DNA of 64,000 bases from Piezodorus guildinii (taxonomy: Eukaryota; Arthropoda; Insecta; Hemiptera; Pentatomidae): the NCBI GenBank assembly GCA_023052935.1, contig CM041295.1, forward strand, positions 166,117,366-166,181,365. The letters are read 5' to 3'. Both the position numbers and the translations under genes were made by a program. Below the pieces are notes generated by a model. That model made no database searches and had not been told where the DNA came from. It worked only from the letters and a program-made list of their open reading frames with translations. Below are positions 11,498 through 22,607 of this stretch, piece by piece (position 1 is the first letter of the stretch; every line of letters begins with the position of its first letter).

Positions 11498-12548
11498 CTG
11501 AAAAAAGTATCCATTTGTTTATGATTTAAAAAACATAGTATTGTTTAATATCTTTTCTTTTTTAATTTTTTCGAAAGTTTTTCTTAATATAAACATTTAC
11601 AAGAGTACACATTGCCTTCCATTTCTCACTTTTTCATATTTGTCGACGTTTCGGGGCTGTTTCCCCATTTTCAAGACTGAAACTTATTTTTTTCATTATA
11701 TAATTGCTATATCATATTTCACCCTTCATTTTATTCCATAGCATACTGCTATTTGTCCTTATTGGTGTTCATTGTCTCACTGATGTCAGTGAAAAAATAA
11801 GTTTTAGTCTTGAAAATGGGGAAACAGCCTAAAAATTAAATATAAAAAATTGTGCCTGATTGTAAGAACCCATACCCTGAGAGTAAATAAATTTTAATTT
11901 AGTAAATAATGTATGAATTAAATTTTTTCCATAAGGAATATTTAAAAATAATAAGCACATTATTCTATATATGACATAAAATCTTCTTAAATTGGCTCTA
12001 ATGAGTTTTATTAAACTCACTACATTGATGTATAGTTAAATAGATTTCAATTTCAAATAAAGAGCCTAGTGGAATAAGCATGTGAAATCTGCCCCCGCCT
12101 ATATCAAAACCAAATTCATACCATTGGTTCATACTTATGAGAAACTACCTTATGCAAATTTTTAGCCCCTTAATCTTAATGGGAGGGCAAGAACAAAAGC
12201 AAAAACAAACAAAAAATTGTTTTCTCCTGAATAGCGAAACCAATCTTATGTTATGGATCTTACAAAAGGGTTTCAACAAATTTTTTTTTTTTAATTTTCC
12301 ACGAAAATGGTAATAACTTTTTTTTTTTTTAATTTTTCAAAAACATTTTTGAAGACATGCTGTGAGCAGTAACTGGTCAGGCTTAAAGAGAAGGGATATG
12401 TTCGTAGGATCGTAAAGTAATTACTTTGTGCACCTGCATATTATTTATTATATCTAATATTATAAATATATTTTTTGCTCAACCGACTTTCATGAAAAAA
12501 AATATATGTTAATGGTTCTCTAAAAGAGTTCCAACAAACATTTTTAAG
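11498..12548. other. Start of 24-kb dynein intron; one Penelope-like stem motif
   Basis: First part (in window order) of the 23,958-bp intron 11498-35455. AT-rich. It holds the inverted repeat at 11650-11832 and a block near 11985-12030 (ggctctaatgag..ttattaaactcac) shared with 18630-18660 and 60900-60940. No gene. Confidence 0.6.
11650..11832. repeat. Inverted repeat with Penelope-like stem motif
   Basis: Arms of about 40 bp at 11657-11696 (gctgtttccccattttcaag and on) and 11786-11830 (reverse complement) around a ~90-bp loop. On the minus strand the left arm reads ttgaaaatgggg, a short loop, ccccgaaacgtcgac, which matches the stem-plus-GAAACGT pattern seen in the Penelope-type repeats of this window. 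Confidence 0.65.
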
Positions 12549-12985
12549 CTACGTTGGATTGGCATACCTACAATTTTTGGTACTGTATTTCATTGGAGGG
12601 TCCTGCACAATATATATTTTTTTCAAGTTGATGTCAAATGTACCCAATGGTTAAAAAACAATATTTTGTCAGCTCTCTCACCAGCCATGCCATATCATTA
12701 GAATATAAGTGTAAAACTAGTTAAAATGTTACTAAATAAAGCTATGGTGATGTGTGGAATGATCGTACAAAATATAAATAAAAATATTTTTCACTACTTC
12801 AGAATATTTAGATATACATGTGATATTTAAAGAATAAATAATTTTTAATGTTCGTAAAAACCGGACCATTTATTTTCACCATGGGGTACAATTGAGATCA
12901 AGTTGAAAAAAAAAATTATTTTGTGCAAGACCCTGCATTGAAATAAAGTAGCAAAAACTTGTAGGTGCACCAATTCAATTAAACT
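12549..12985. mobile_element. MITE-like inverted repeat
   Basis: About 110-bp imperfect inverted arms at 12549-12660 and 12861-12980. The left arm includes aggaccctc in reverse (gagggtcctgcacaat), ttttttcaagttgatgtc and gtacccaatgg; the right arm carries the same blocks inverted (ccatggggtac, gatcaagttg, tgtgcaagaccctgc). About 200 bp of unrelated AT-rich DNA separates them. No coding capacity. Ends and target duplication could not be fixed. Confidence 0.65.
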
Positions 12986-12989
12986 TAAA

Positions 12990-13250
12990 ACCTAACGTCG
13001 CTTTATGCTACTATGGCTAATCGGACGATGCTACAGAGGGGGCCCAAAATTTTGCCTATCCAGGTTTTTTTTAGGATAGGGATCTTTAACGAGTACCTGA
13101 CAGTCGCACAGGCTCAGGACCACCTTTTAACGTCCCCTCCAAAGGAGGGCATAACTAAGGGTTTTTTACTCCCATTAAGAAATCCTAGGACCACCTGTAG
13201 GTTTAAACCCGTGACCTTTGCCATAGGAGGCTGTTATGACTTTTAATGTT
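12990..13250 (-). mobile_element. tRNA-related SINE, diverged copy
   Basis: On the minus strand it reads cataacagcctcctatggca, then aaggtcacgggtttaaacc (a box-B-like GGTTTAAACC in a T-arm setting), and ends in the ggcaaaattttgg...gcataaagcgacgtta segment. The same order occurs in the arms of the snapback element at 19383-21266 (acagcc..., ggtcacgggttcaaaccc, ctaagttttgcctaccc, gtaacataaagtgacgtta). This identifies a dispersed tRNA-related repeat family. The box-A half is degraded here. Confidence 0.65.
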
Positions 13251-14394
13251 ATTGATTAGATATAATTTACCATTTCTACTTTTTAGGATTTATAAAAAAT
13301 TGGTTAACATGAAATATGAATGAATTTGATAACTAGATAAATAAGAAAACAGCAGAAATACTAGGCTAATTTTTGGTTTATTATTTTCAATAATGAAACT
13401 TTGTAATTAACAAAAAAAAACATCACCTCCTTTATAAATTTGAGGACTTATGTTTCATGATACATAGAACCCAAAAAACAAATTAAAAAAATCCGTGTGT
13501 CCGCCGTCACTTGAACGCGAATTTTTTCTTAAACTACTGGACCAATATTTTATTAATTTGGAATAAAATACCAGAGCATCCAACAATGATCCTAACACCT
13601 ATAAATTGATATTAGCTGATTAGTTTTAAAAGTGATTTAATTCAATAACTGAGTTATTTTTGAAGGAAGAGAAAAAATTTATTAGAGTTTTTTAACCAAG
13701 AAAACGCAAATAATTATTTTTAAATAAATTAATTTTACACAGTCAAGCCACAACTTATAAGATATGGGGTACCCAGATATCTCCGTTATTATTGACTGTT
13801 GAGAAACAGTGTAACAAAGTTCTTGAATCAGGAAATTTATCTGAATTATTTAAACGAACTTTGAAAGGAAAGAAATATAAATAGTAAAGAAGTCTAATAT
13901 AAATGTTTTTGGTTTATTATTTCCACCCAAAGGCAAATAGTTCGAAGGGAAAGAAGAAAGTTATTATTTTTAATCAATCAAAAAAAAAATTACCCCCTCT
14001 CAAAATTTGAGGGCTTACGATACAAGATACGTAGAACCGGAAAAAACAATTTAAAAAAATTTGTTAGGCCAACTTAATAAATAAATACCAAAATTTAGTT
14101 TTAGAATCAGTTAAGTTTATTTTTTTAGTGCTATTTGATAGAGAATTAAATTTTCAACAAAACAAATAATAATTGAAATCAGTTTAGAAGTACCAGAGAT
14201 AAAGCGTTTTGAAGTTAGCAACAGTGATAGACCATTTTCCTTTAAATTATTTATTACTTTTCATATTGGTCAACTGTCTATAAATAGCTTTATTAACATG
14301 TATATGCTCCAATATGGTTATTTGGAAATAATAAACCATTGTGTAATAATTAGGAGCATTTTTTTTCTTTCCGCACATCAACATGAATGTATAT
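13251..14394. repeat. Intronic DNA with a diverged direct duplication
   Basis: No gene. Blocks at about 13370-13500 and 13908-14070 are diverged direct copies: both have ttggtttattattt, a run of A, cc-rich text ending aatttgag(g)gcttat/ac, gatac(a/g)tagaacc and a short aattt-aaaaaaa tail. Spacing is about 545-560 bp. Confidence 0.5.
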
Positions 14395-14635
14395 AATAAT
14401 ATTAATTCTTTATTTATTCTGGGAAAAGTCCCTTTAAAATAATACAGCAGGAAATAAAAAGTAGACTTAAGATAGTAGTCTTAGAGTATAATAATTAAAA
14501 ATAATAGAATTAAACTAATAACATAAACAAATAAAATAATAGAAAACATAAATTCTAATAAAGATGCATAAACAAGGAAAATAAATGTATGTTAACATCA
14601 GAACAAAAAAGGTTAATAGGATTTAGAATGAGAAA

Positions 14636-14728
<93 letters not shown>

Positions 14729-14890
14729 TAGAAAATCATTTTTATTCTGTGACTGCGTCCCCTAAGAACAACAGGTTTGTACAGTTAAAATATACAATAT
14801 GTCTGGCCATCAGAAAGAAGGAACATACTCAATTACTAATTACAATTATGAGTTAATATCACACACACACACACATATACAAATATATAT

Positions 14891-14960
<70 letters not shown>

Positions 14961-16260
14961 ATAAAATAAAAACAATTCTTAGAAAATATTGCGTTGAACA
15001 AAACTAAAATAAATTAATAGATTGCAGCATTTAAATATATACAGTGAACAAATATTACTCTTCTTTCAAAGTGTGAAGTCAGGATTATAAATATCACAGT
15101 TTTTAAGCATCTTTTTGGGATAATAAAAGGTATTGGAAAAGTTGGGATTTGAATGAGGAGAAAGAAGAAGCATGAGAGTAGGTAGAGAATTCCACAAAGT
15201 AGAGGAGCGGAAAAGGAAGGAACGATCAAAAGTTTTAGTCATATGGGTAGGTCCTGGGTAAAGGTCGGAATGGTGCAATCTTGTTTCAATTGAGTGAACT
15301 GAAGATTTAAATTGTAGGAGACTGTGAATGTATGCAGGGTGTTGGGATTTAATGATTTGGTAAAGGTAAAATCGAAGGAAATATTGTCTGCGGATTGGGG
15401 GAAGGAATCACATTAACGCCGTAAAAATGGGTCACATGAGACCTCTTAGAAGTAGTGAGGATAAATCTAAAAAATATTTTCATGATTCGATTTAGCATGT
15501 CCTCAAGCACCACCGAGAGGCCACCATATACTAAGCAGCAATAGTCAAAGTGGGGGAAAATAAGTGCAGATACAAGGAGATTATGGGTAGATAGTGGAAG
15601 AAAATGGCGGGAGCAGTGGAAATATTTGAGAGTACTTATTGTTCTATGGGAAATTCGGGCAATATGGGGTTTCCAGGTAATAATTCTAGGGTTTGGTCAA
15701 TGGTAATATAATACTCAGGTTTTTGACAGAGGAAGTGAAGGTGATTGGGTGATCATTTAGGGTGAGACTTGGAAATGTGGTATTGGATTTGAGGAGGGAA
15801 TTGGGACTAATTAAAATGGCCTGAGTTTTCTTAGGATTTAGCATTACTTTATTATAGGGTTGCCCAGGCACAGATTATATGAAGGTCTTCTTGAATATTG
15901 GCAAATGCTAACAGTGACTCAGAGGGAGAAAAGGATAAATAGATCTGGAAATCATCAGCATATAAGTGGTGTGAACAGTGATAGATAAAGTTGGGAAGGT
16001 CATTGATATAACAATTAAAAAGAAGAGGAGAGATGCTTGAGCCCTAGGCCACACCTGCCGACAGGGCTCGGAAGGAAGATAGAGGATGGTTGGGAATATT
16101 GACAGCTTGAGTTCTGTCAGAAAGGAATGATTGAAACCACCTGATAGTGCTGTAGGAAAAGGATAGACTTTAGTTTGGAGAAAAGAATAGAGTGATCCAG
16201 GAAGTCAAATGCTTTCGAGGAGTCCAGAAGTATTAGTACAGTCCTACAGTACCTGCCAAT
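14395..16260 (-). pseudogene. CR1/L2-like LINE-D, minus strand, 5' truncated
   Basis: Read on the minus strand: LILLDSSKAFDFLDHSILF near 16220-16165 (RT motif with the D of the catalytic triad), a C-terminal LVSALIFPHFDYCCLVYGG near 15590-15530, and RSFLFRSSTLWNSLPT near 15200-15160. The 3' end lies near 14395, with the hairpin agggacttttccca, then gaataaataaagaatt and an (ATT)n-like tail. Frames shift and the RT core between about 16150 and 15900 is poorly preserved. Microsatellites interrupt the 3' UTR. Confidence 0.75.
14630..14955. repeat. Compound microsatellites
   Basis: An A-run from 14633, then (TA)n to about 14685, (GA)n to about 14723; a second block of (CA)n then (TA)n runs from about 14863 to 14955. 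They lie in the 3' untranslated part of LINE-D. Confidence 0.9.
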
Positions 16261-17106
16261 TTGTACCTGTTTCATTTTTACCTCGTAAAACCGTAACATC
16301 CGAAATGGATGCTATGTTGGGAAACAATCATCCAATTGGAGTTGTTATTTAAATTTCACTTTTAATCCTATAGTTAGCCTGCCATCACAATACTCAAATA
16401 ATAAATAAATAAATACTTCAATTACCAAAAATGGGTATATTACATTTCTTTCCGATGCTAGGTAAAATAAAAATATATTTTGGTATTAAAAAATATATAG
16501 GAATTTTTTTTTCAAACATAACTAATTTTAAATATACACATTATTTTTTTCAATAAACCTTCTTTGTTACAATTTGAAATATTTCAATACTTGATAAATT
16601 TAGTTAGTTGATATACAAATTTTACATTAAAAGATAAATTTTATCTAACTAGGGAGTAGATATACTAGAACTATATACATATAAGAATTACACAAGCATT
16701 CTATACAATTAAGAACGGATAACTAATTATATCTTCAAAATAAAATATATAGTTAAATTTTACTTATAAACCGGTCTAGGTGCATATTAAGAGAAAATAA
16801 TTTAAAAAGAAAATCTCTACAAAATAACAGAGTAACAAGTTTTAAAAAACAATAACTTTTGTCAAGACACCAATAAGACAATTGAAAATAATTTTTAGAT
16901 AACAAAGTTGTGAATTTATGTAAATTTAAATATCAATAAACTTAAGCAAACTATTGTGAAAAAGGTTTACATTTGGACCAGCTATTAAAATGTAATAGAT
17001 GAGTGATTCTACTTATTACATTATTTACAACTTATTTATGAATAATTCCAGTATGGTTCAATCTGAACATTGTTCAGACTGCCCATTTTTGAGCTCATCT
17101 AAATAA
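16261..17106. other. Dynein intron, AT-rich, nothing recognised
   Basis: AT-rich sequence between LINE-D and the 104-bp satellite. I see no coding signal, hairpin or repeat worth naming. Confidence 0.5.
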
Positions 17107-18020
17107 TGTTGTAAAAGAGCTGAGCCATAAGGCTCGAGCTTCCACGACTCGAGTTGAGGCGCGAAACTTTTGAGCCTTCTAGCTTAGTGTTGTAAAAGAG
17201 CTGCGTCATAAGGCTATAAGGCTCAAGCGCTGAAGGCTCGAGCTTCCACGACTCGAGTTGAGGCGCGAAACTTTTGAGCCTTCTAGCTTAGTGTTGTAAA
17301 AGAGCTGCGCCATAAGGCTATAAGGCTCAAGCGCTGAAGGCTCGAGCTTACACGACTCGAGTTGAGGCGCGAAACTTTTGAGCCTTCTAGCTTAGTGTTG
17401 TAAAAGAGCTGCGTCATAAGGCTATAAGGCTCGAGCTTCCACGACTCGAGTTGAGGCGCGAAACTTTTGAGCCTTCTAGCTTAGTGTTGTAAAAGAGCTG
17501 CGTCATAAGGCTATAAGGCTCAAGCGCTGAAGGCTCGAGCTTCCACGACTCGAGTTGAGGCGCGAAACTTTTGAGCCTTCTAGCTTAGTGTTGTAAAAGA
17601 GCTGCGTCATAAGGCTATAAGGCTCAAGCGCTGAAGGCTCGAGCTTCCACGACTCGAGTTGAGGCGCGAAACTTTTGAGCCTTCTAGCTTAGTGTTGTAA
17701 AAGAGCTGCGTCATAAGGCTATAAGGCTCAAGCGCTGAAGGCTCGAGCTTCCACGACTCGAGTTGAGGCGCGAAACTTTTGAGCCTTCTAGCTTAGTGTT
17801 GTAAAAGAGCTGCGTCATAAGGCTATAAGGCTCAAGCGCTGAAGGCTCGAGCTTCCACGACTCGAGTTGAGGCGCGAAACTTTTGAGCCTTCTAGCTTAG
17901 TGTTGTAAAAGAGCTGCGTCATAAGGCTATAAGGCTCAAGCGCTGAAGGCTCGAGCTTCCACGAGTCGGGCCATTAGAGTCGCGGCTCGAGCATTCTCAG
18001 CCTTCTAGCCTCACAGCAAA
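17107..18020. repeat. Satellite array, 104-bp unit, about nine copies
   Basis: The string ttctagctta recurs at 17177, 17281, 17385, 17474, 17578, 17682, 17786 and 17890: spacing 104 bp except one 89-bp unit that lacks caagcgctgaaggct. Units are almost identical. Each has several short palindromes around ctcgag (gctcgagc; actcgagt) and is far more GC-rich than its surroundings. The first (17107) and last (about 17960-18020) units are diverged edge copies. Confidence 0.95.
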
Positions 18021-19382
18021 AGACTCGAGTCTTATCTCAACCTTTATGAATCACTGTGATGGACTTAATAAATTTTCTTAAACTTAAAGTTATATATACA
18101 ATTTTGCTGAATAATAATCATCAAAATTTTCCGAAATTTCCCTTGAAATGAAAAGTAGCATTTAGTTTTAAACTAATTTTCATTCGCATTTCTGGCTATA
18201 TGTTGCAAACGAATCAAAGGGTTTTCACCATTTCCACCATTTTCTGGCGATTTTGGGGTAGCCTGATACGATTAGCAGCAAGCATTTTTCCAAAATTTTC
18301 ATTTGCTTTTTCGGCTCTATATCGTAAAGGAATAAATGGATTTTCACCATTTCGACTATTTACATGCTGATTATCCTATTGCGATCGTGAAAATTTTCGA
18401 ATTCCAGTTTTCAACGGAAATAGACATTTCAGAGTCCCCTGAGTCAAAATAACCAAGTCCCACACAAAGGTCTCTATATGCGTGGTAAGTTCAGCACAAA
18501 AAAAAAAGACGTACGAAACTAAAATTCCATATTTAAGCCAAGTATACGCCCGAGATGTTACAGCAATAGACCGGAAGGGCTACTTTATACCAAGCATTTT
18601 GTACTTTTTTACCATTCACTCATAAAAGGCTCTAATGATTTTGATTAAACTCACTATATTGTTGTATAATTTATATTTTGTACATTCTAAAAGATTAACC
18701 ATACCTTCTTATTGGCATTGATAATGAACTGCTAAATATAGAAGTTAAACGAATTTGATGTATAACTAAAGGAGAAAAGAGCCTTCATATTTTTATTGTT
18801 TTTTTGATAATAAGGGCAGTATTTTAGACTTATAATATACTGTAATGTATTGAGGATACTGAGGGGAGTAACTTAGGATTGGATAATTATTATATTAATT
18901 AAATAGATATTAATAAGCTTTGTCGTCAAAAGGCATTTCCCAAACCCTCTTGATTGTCCGTGGGCTTGGGCTGCCCCGCGGGCACTTCCTATATCAGCCC
19001 AGCCTCCCTTTGTCCGATAAGAGATCGGCAACTTCCAAAATATGACACTTTTGGAAAAGAAGAGGGGAAAGAAGTGAATACATGGCAAAACCATTGGAAA
19101 GAGAAAGATTTTAGAAAAAATATTATCTTACACAAAACTTTATAAAAAGTAATGGAGAGTGACGAATAGGGCATAAATGTATTGATGAAATGAAAACTAA
19201 CTTTATTACTAATTATTATACGATTAACCTTATTAAAGATTAACTATACTATCTTATAACCTTTGATAATAAACTGCTGAACATAGAAGTTGAACGAATT
19301 TGATGCCTATAACTAAATGAGAGAAGTGCATAAATATTTTTTATTGTATTTTTTTATAATAAGGACAGTTTTTAGACGTATA
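18021..19382. repeat. Unclassified interspersed repeats (family X) with a GC-rich block
   Basis: No gene. 18530-18660 (taagccaagtatacgcc ... gattttgattaaactcac) has relatives at 47725-47820, 60855-60945 and 11985-12030. 18660-18840 and 19225-19380 are diverged direct copies of one another (agattaac...tagaagtt.aacgaatttgat). 19098-19175 (ccattggaaagagaaagatt) recurs at 21274-21345. A GC-rich patch at about 18920-19030 (ccccgcgggcac) stands out, but I could not identify a product. Confidence 0.5.
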
Positions 19383-19387
19383 TAGCT

Positions 19388-19580
19388 TTTTTCAGTCAAA
19401 TTCATAATTTTTTCAGTCGAATTCATAATTTTTTCAGTCAAATTCATAATTTTTTCAATCAAATTCATAATTTTTTCAGTCAAATTCATAATTTTTTCTG
19501 TCAAATTCATAATTCTTTCAGTCAAATTCATAATTTTTTCAATCAAATTCATAATTTTTTCAGTCAATTTCATAATTTCT
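19388..19580 (-). repeat. 21-bp tandem array, left end of snapback element
   Basis: About nine copies of a 21-bp unit (cagtcaaattcataattttt plus t), with occasional c/a and g/a changes. The unit length is a multiple of three, so a minus-strand frame reads as repeating heptads (KIMNLTE); I regard that as a by-product. Confidence 0.92.
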
Positions 19581-19669
19581 TGTACCCATTTTATAAAGTT
19601 AATTTAATGAGGTTTTGCTACCAAGAACTTAACATTTTTATTAAATCTTGTTGTTGTTTATCCATTTAA

Positions 19670-20985
19670 CGTCACTTTATGTTACTGTGCTTAATCCGAC
19701 GGTGCAGCGGGAGTCCTAAGTTTTGCCTACCCATGATTACTCTTAAGCAAACCTGGGTAGGCAAAACTTAGGGATCTTTTACGAGTTCCACTTATTAAAT
19801 CTTTTAAGAGTCATCTGTGGTGCACAAATATAGGAGGATCTGCTGGTTTTAGACTTGCGACCTTACGCATAGAAGGCTGTTATGGTAGCCACTACTCCAC
19901 AGGTGACCCTAAATGCATTCAACAAGGTGTTTTAATCTGCCGGGTTTAAACACGTGACTTTGGACATATTAATCTTTAACTCCTTGCGGAATACATCCAG
20001 GGTCACCAGTGGATTAGTGGCTAGCATAACAGCCTCTTTTAAAGGACGAAATAACCAAGGTATTTTACTCCCTAAAAGCAAATATAGGGCCATCTGATAG
20101 GTATGAACTAGTGATCTAGTGGATATAAGGATGTTGTGCTAGCCACTGCACCACAGGTGACCCTCGATGCATTCAACAAAGTGTTTGAAGCTGCCGGGTT
20201 TGAACCCGTGACCTTAGACATATTAATCCTTAACACCTTTTTGAATGCATAAAGGATCACCTGTGGAGTAGTGGCTAGCATAACAGCTCTCTATGCTTAA
20301 GGTCGAAAGTTCAAAACCAGCATATGGCCCTATATTCCTTTTAGGGAGTAAACATCCATGGTTATTTCGTCCTTTAAAAGAGGCTGTTTTGCTAGCCACT
20401 ACTCCACAGGTGACCCTTTATACATTCAAAAAGGTGTTAAGGATTAATATGTCTAAGGTCACGGGTTCAAACCCGGCAGCTTCAAACACTTTGTTGAATG
20501 CATCGAGGGTCACCTGTGGTGCAGTGGCTAGCACAACATCCTAATATCCACTAGATCACTAGTTCATACCTATCAGATGGCCCTATATTTGCTTTTAGGG
20601 AGTAAAATACCTTGGTTATTTCGTCCTTTAAAAGAGGCTGTTATGCTAGCCACTAATCCACTGGTGACCCTGGATGTATTCAGCAAGGAGTTAAAGATTA
20701 ATATGTCCAAAGTCACGTGTTTAAACCCGGCAGATTAAAACACCTTGTTGAATGCATTTAGGGTCACCTGTGGAGTAGTGGCTAGCATAACAGCCTTCTA
20801 TGCGTAAGGTCGCAAGTCTAAAACCAGCAGATCCTCCTATATTTGTGCACCACAGATGACTCTTAAAAGATTTAATAAGTGGAACTCGTAAAAGATCCCT
20901 AAGTTTTGCCTACCCAGGTTTGCTTAAGAGTAATCATGGGTAGGCAAAACTTAGGACTCCCGCTGCACCGTCGGATTAAGCACAG
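19670..20985. repeat. tRNA-like SINE units in inverted pairs
   Basis: The arms contain box-A-like strings (gtggtgcagtggctagcaca near 20517; gtggagtagtggctagcata near 20770) and box-B-like strings (cacgggttcaaacccgg near 20460; agttcatacc near 20560), in tRNA order and spacing. The inverted copies lie at 20150, 19880 and so on. These are hallmarks of tRNA-derived SINEs with RNA polymerase III promoters. They occur here in alternating orientation, so any transcript would fold back. Confidence 0.75.
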
Positions 20986-21096
20986 TAACATAAAGTGACG
21001 TTAAATGGATAAACAACAACAAGATTTAATAAAAATGTTAAGTTCTTGGTAGCAAAACCTCATTAAATTAACTTTATAAAATGGGTACAAGAAATT

Positions 21097-21262
21097 ATGA
21101 AATTGACTGAAAAAATTATGAATTTGATTGAAAAAATTATGAATTTGACTGAAAAAATAATGAATTTGACTGAAAAAATTATGAATTTGACTGAAAAAAT
21201 TATGAATTCGATTGAAAAAATTATGAATTTGACTGAAAAAATTATGAATTTGACTGAAAAAA
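21097..21262 (+). repeat. 21-bp tandem array, right end of snapback element
   Basis: About eight inverted counterparts of the left-end array (gaaaaaattatgaatttgact). One unit carries gaattcgattg as does one at the other end, so the arms have been kept similar or arose as one inverted duplication. Confidence 0.92.
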
Positions 21263-21404
21263 GCTATAATATACCATTGGAAAGAGAAAGATTTCAGAAA
21301 ATATATTATCTTACACAAAAATTTGTAAAAGGTAATGAAGAGTGGAAATGTTGAAAACCCACTGATTCGTTGATTATTATACAGCAAAATTGTCTAGAAA
21401 ACTT

Positions 21405-22177
21405 TTGATTTAAGAAAATGTGTTAAGCCCATCACGTACGTCCCCTTATAACAGCCCTCTTTGGGCGGTAAAGAAAAAGAGTATGGGTGATGGGAGACCG
21501 GAGAAATATAAGATTGTTGTTGACTTCAGGAAACTGAACGAAAACACAATAGATGAGAAATATCCCATACCCCGGTTTGAGGTCATCCTGGATCGTGAGG
21601 CAACAGTGTTTAGCACTCTAGACTTGAAGACCGGATACCATCAAATTCAAATGCACCCTAGAGACCGGCATAAGACAGCATTTTCATTCAAGCGCGGGCA
21701 TTACGAGTTCACGCGGATGCTGTTCGGTTTGAAAAACGCACCCATCACATTTCAGCGTCTGATGGACGAGTTTCTTATGGGTATCGACGAGGCAGTTTGC
21801 CAGGTATAAATGGACGATCTCCTAATCTTTATTCGATCTGAAGAAGAACATATAAATCATCTCCGCAGCGTGTTTGAACGTATTAGACAATTTGGGCTCA
21901 AACTTTCGGGGGAATAGTCGCTGTTGGGTCAAACGAAGATACGTTTTTTAGGCCACACCACATCGCGGGAGGGCGTGAAACCGGATGTACAAAAGGTGGC
22001 GGTCATCCAGAACTAGCGCGTGACCCGGTGGAAGGAGTTCCTCAGCCAATATAACATGGAGGTTGTGTATAAACCAGGCCGAGATAACGTTGTGGCGGAC
22101 TGGCTTTCGCGGGCGCTGGTTGTTAACGCGATCGAGGAAGAGGAGAGCGGGCTGTCCGGGGGTGTTCGACAGTTCCT
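21405..22177 (+). pseudogene. Ty3/gypsy pol relic: RT plus RNase H tail
   Basis: From 21423 the frame reads SPSRTSPYNSPLWAVKKKS, VVDFRKLNENTIDEKYPIPR, FSTLDLKTGYHQIQMHP and FGLKNAPITFQRLMDE: gypsy reverse transcriptase. The catalytic box should be Y-M-D-D, but the tyrosine codon is TAA (21807-21809), giving stop-MDDLLIF. A second stop follows at LSGE (21914). Soon after FLGHTTSREGVKPDVQKVAV the frame jumps to RWKEFLSQYNMEVVYKPGRD, the C-terminal end of RNase H, so most of RNase H is deleted. Gag and protease are missing upstream. The integrase tail lies at 26.7 kb beyond an inserted LINE. Confidence 0.88.
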
Positions 22178-22224
22178 TCGTGGGTAGACACCTGAGGGCG
22201 AAGGAGGGCGCGGTACCCCAGAGT
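22178..22224. repeat. 47-bp direct repeat, left of RTE-like LINE
   Basis: Starts tcgtgggtagacacc and ends ggtaccccagagt; 46 of 47 positions match 26639-26685. The two copies flank the RTE-like LINE within the gypsy relic, so they are best read as an unusually long target duplication. Confidence 0.8.
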
Positions 22225-22607
22225 TCGGTGCTGGAATCGGTTGAGTGCAGATCAAGTCCCGTGTTACTTTATTAAATAAAGGTTTTAACAAACCGTACAG
22301 TGACAAAAATTTACAATAGTTTACATTAATAGCAAACCATCACAGTGGAGAAGTTTCAGTGAAAAAAGTGTAAAGGAAGAGGAGATATTAATAAAAATTG
22401 ATAGTCGATAAATCCAGGTTAGACAATAAAATAGCCATTATTCTCTAATAATACGCATGCGTATCTACCCCCTCTCCAACTATTGTTTACATCTTGATTG
22501 AAAACAAAAGCTAAAGTGCTTCCGTCATAGGATTATTGTTTGACGGAAAGGACTCGCAATAATATTTACATAATTTAATAACAATAATATTTATAATAAC
22601 AATCAAA
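22225..22607 (+). promoter_or_regulatory. 5' UTR of RTE-like LINE
   Basis: About 380 bp between the left 47-bp repeat and the ORF1 start. No clear promoter element was recognised. A short stretch (gtgttactttattaaataaa, 22260-22280) could instead be left-over gypsy sequence, so the exact 5' end of the LINE is uncertain. Confidence 0.5.

Larger units (their letters stand above)
19383..21266. mobile_element. Snapback element, TA-flanked, ~905-bp inverted arms
   Basis: A nearly complete palindrome: arms about 19383-20287 and 20381-21266 around a ~95-bp unpaired centre. It starts tagcttttttcagtc and ends gactgaaaaaagcta, flanked by TA on both sides (19381-19382, 21267-21268). The related sequence at 18815-18835 (agacttataatatac) looks like an empty site, supporting insertion at TA. 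From the ends inward the arms hold a 21-bp tandem array, a ~270-bp unique stretch, then alternating tRNA-like repeats. No transposase. TA duplication suggests mobilisation by a Tc1/mariner-type enzyme; that is inference. Confidence 0.85.

Noticed and set aside
17107..18020. CRISPR-like array
   Set aside because: The whole 104-bp unit is repeated with no variable spacers, and the DNA is eukaryotic; it is a satellite.
18873..19174. Overlapping 61-73-codon frames around 18.9-19.2 kb
   Set aside because: They overlap on both strands in a GC-rich patch and match no family I know; not supported as genes.
20440..20580. True tRNA gene
   Set aside because: Box A and box B strings are present but the cloverleaf stems and acceptor pairing do not close; SINE-type derivative.
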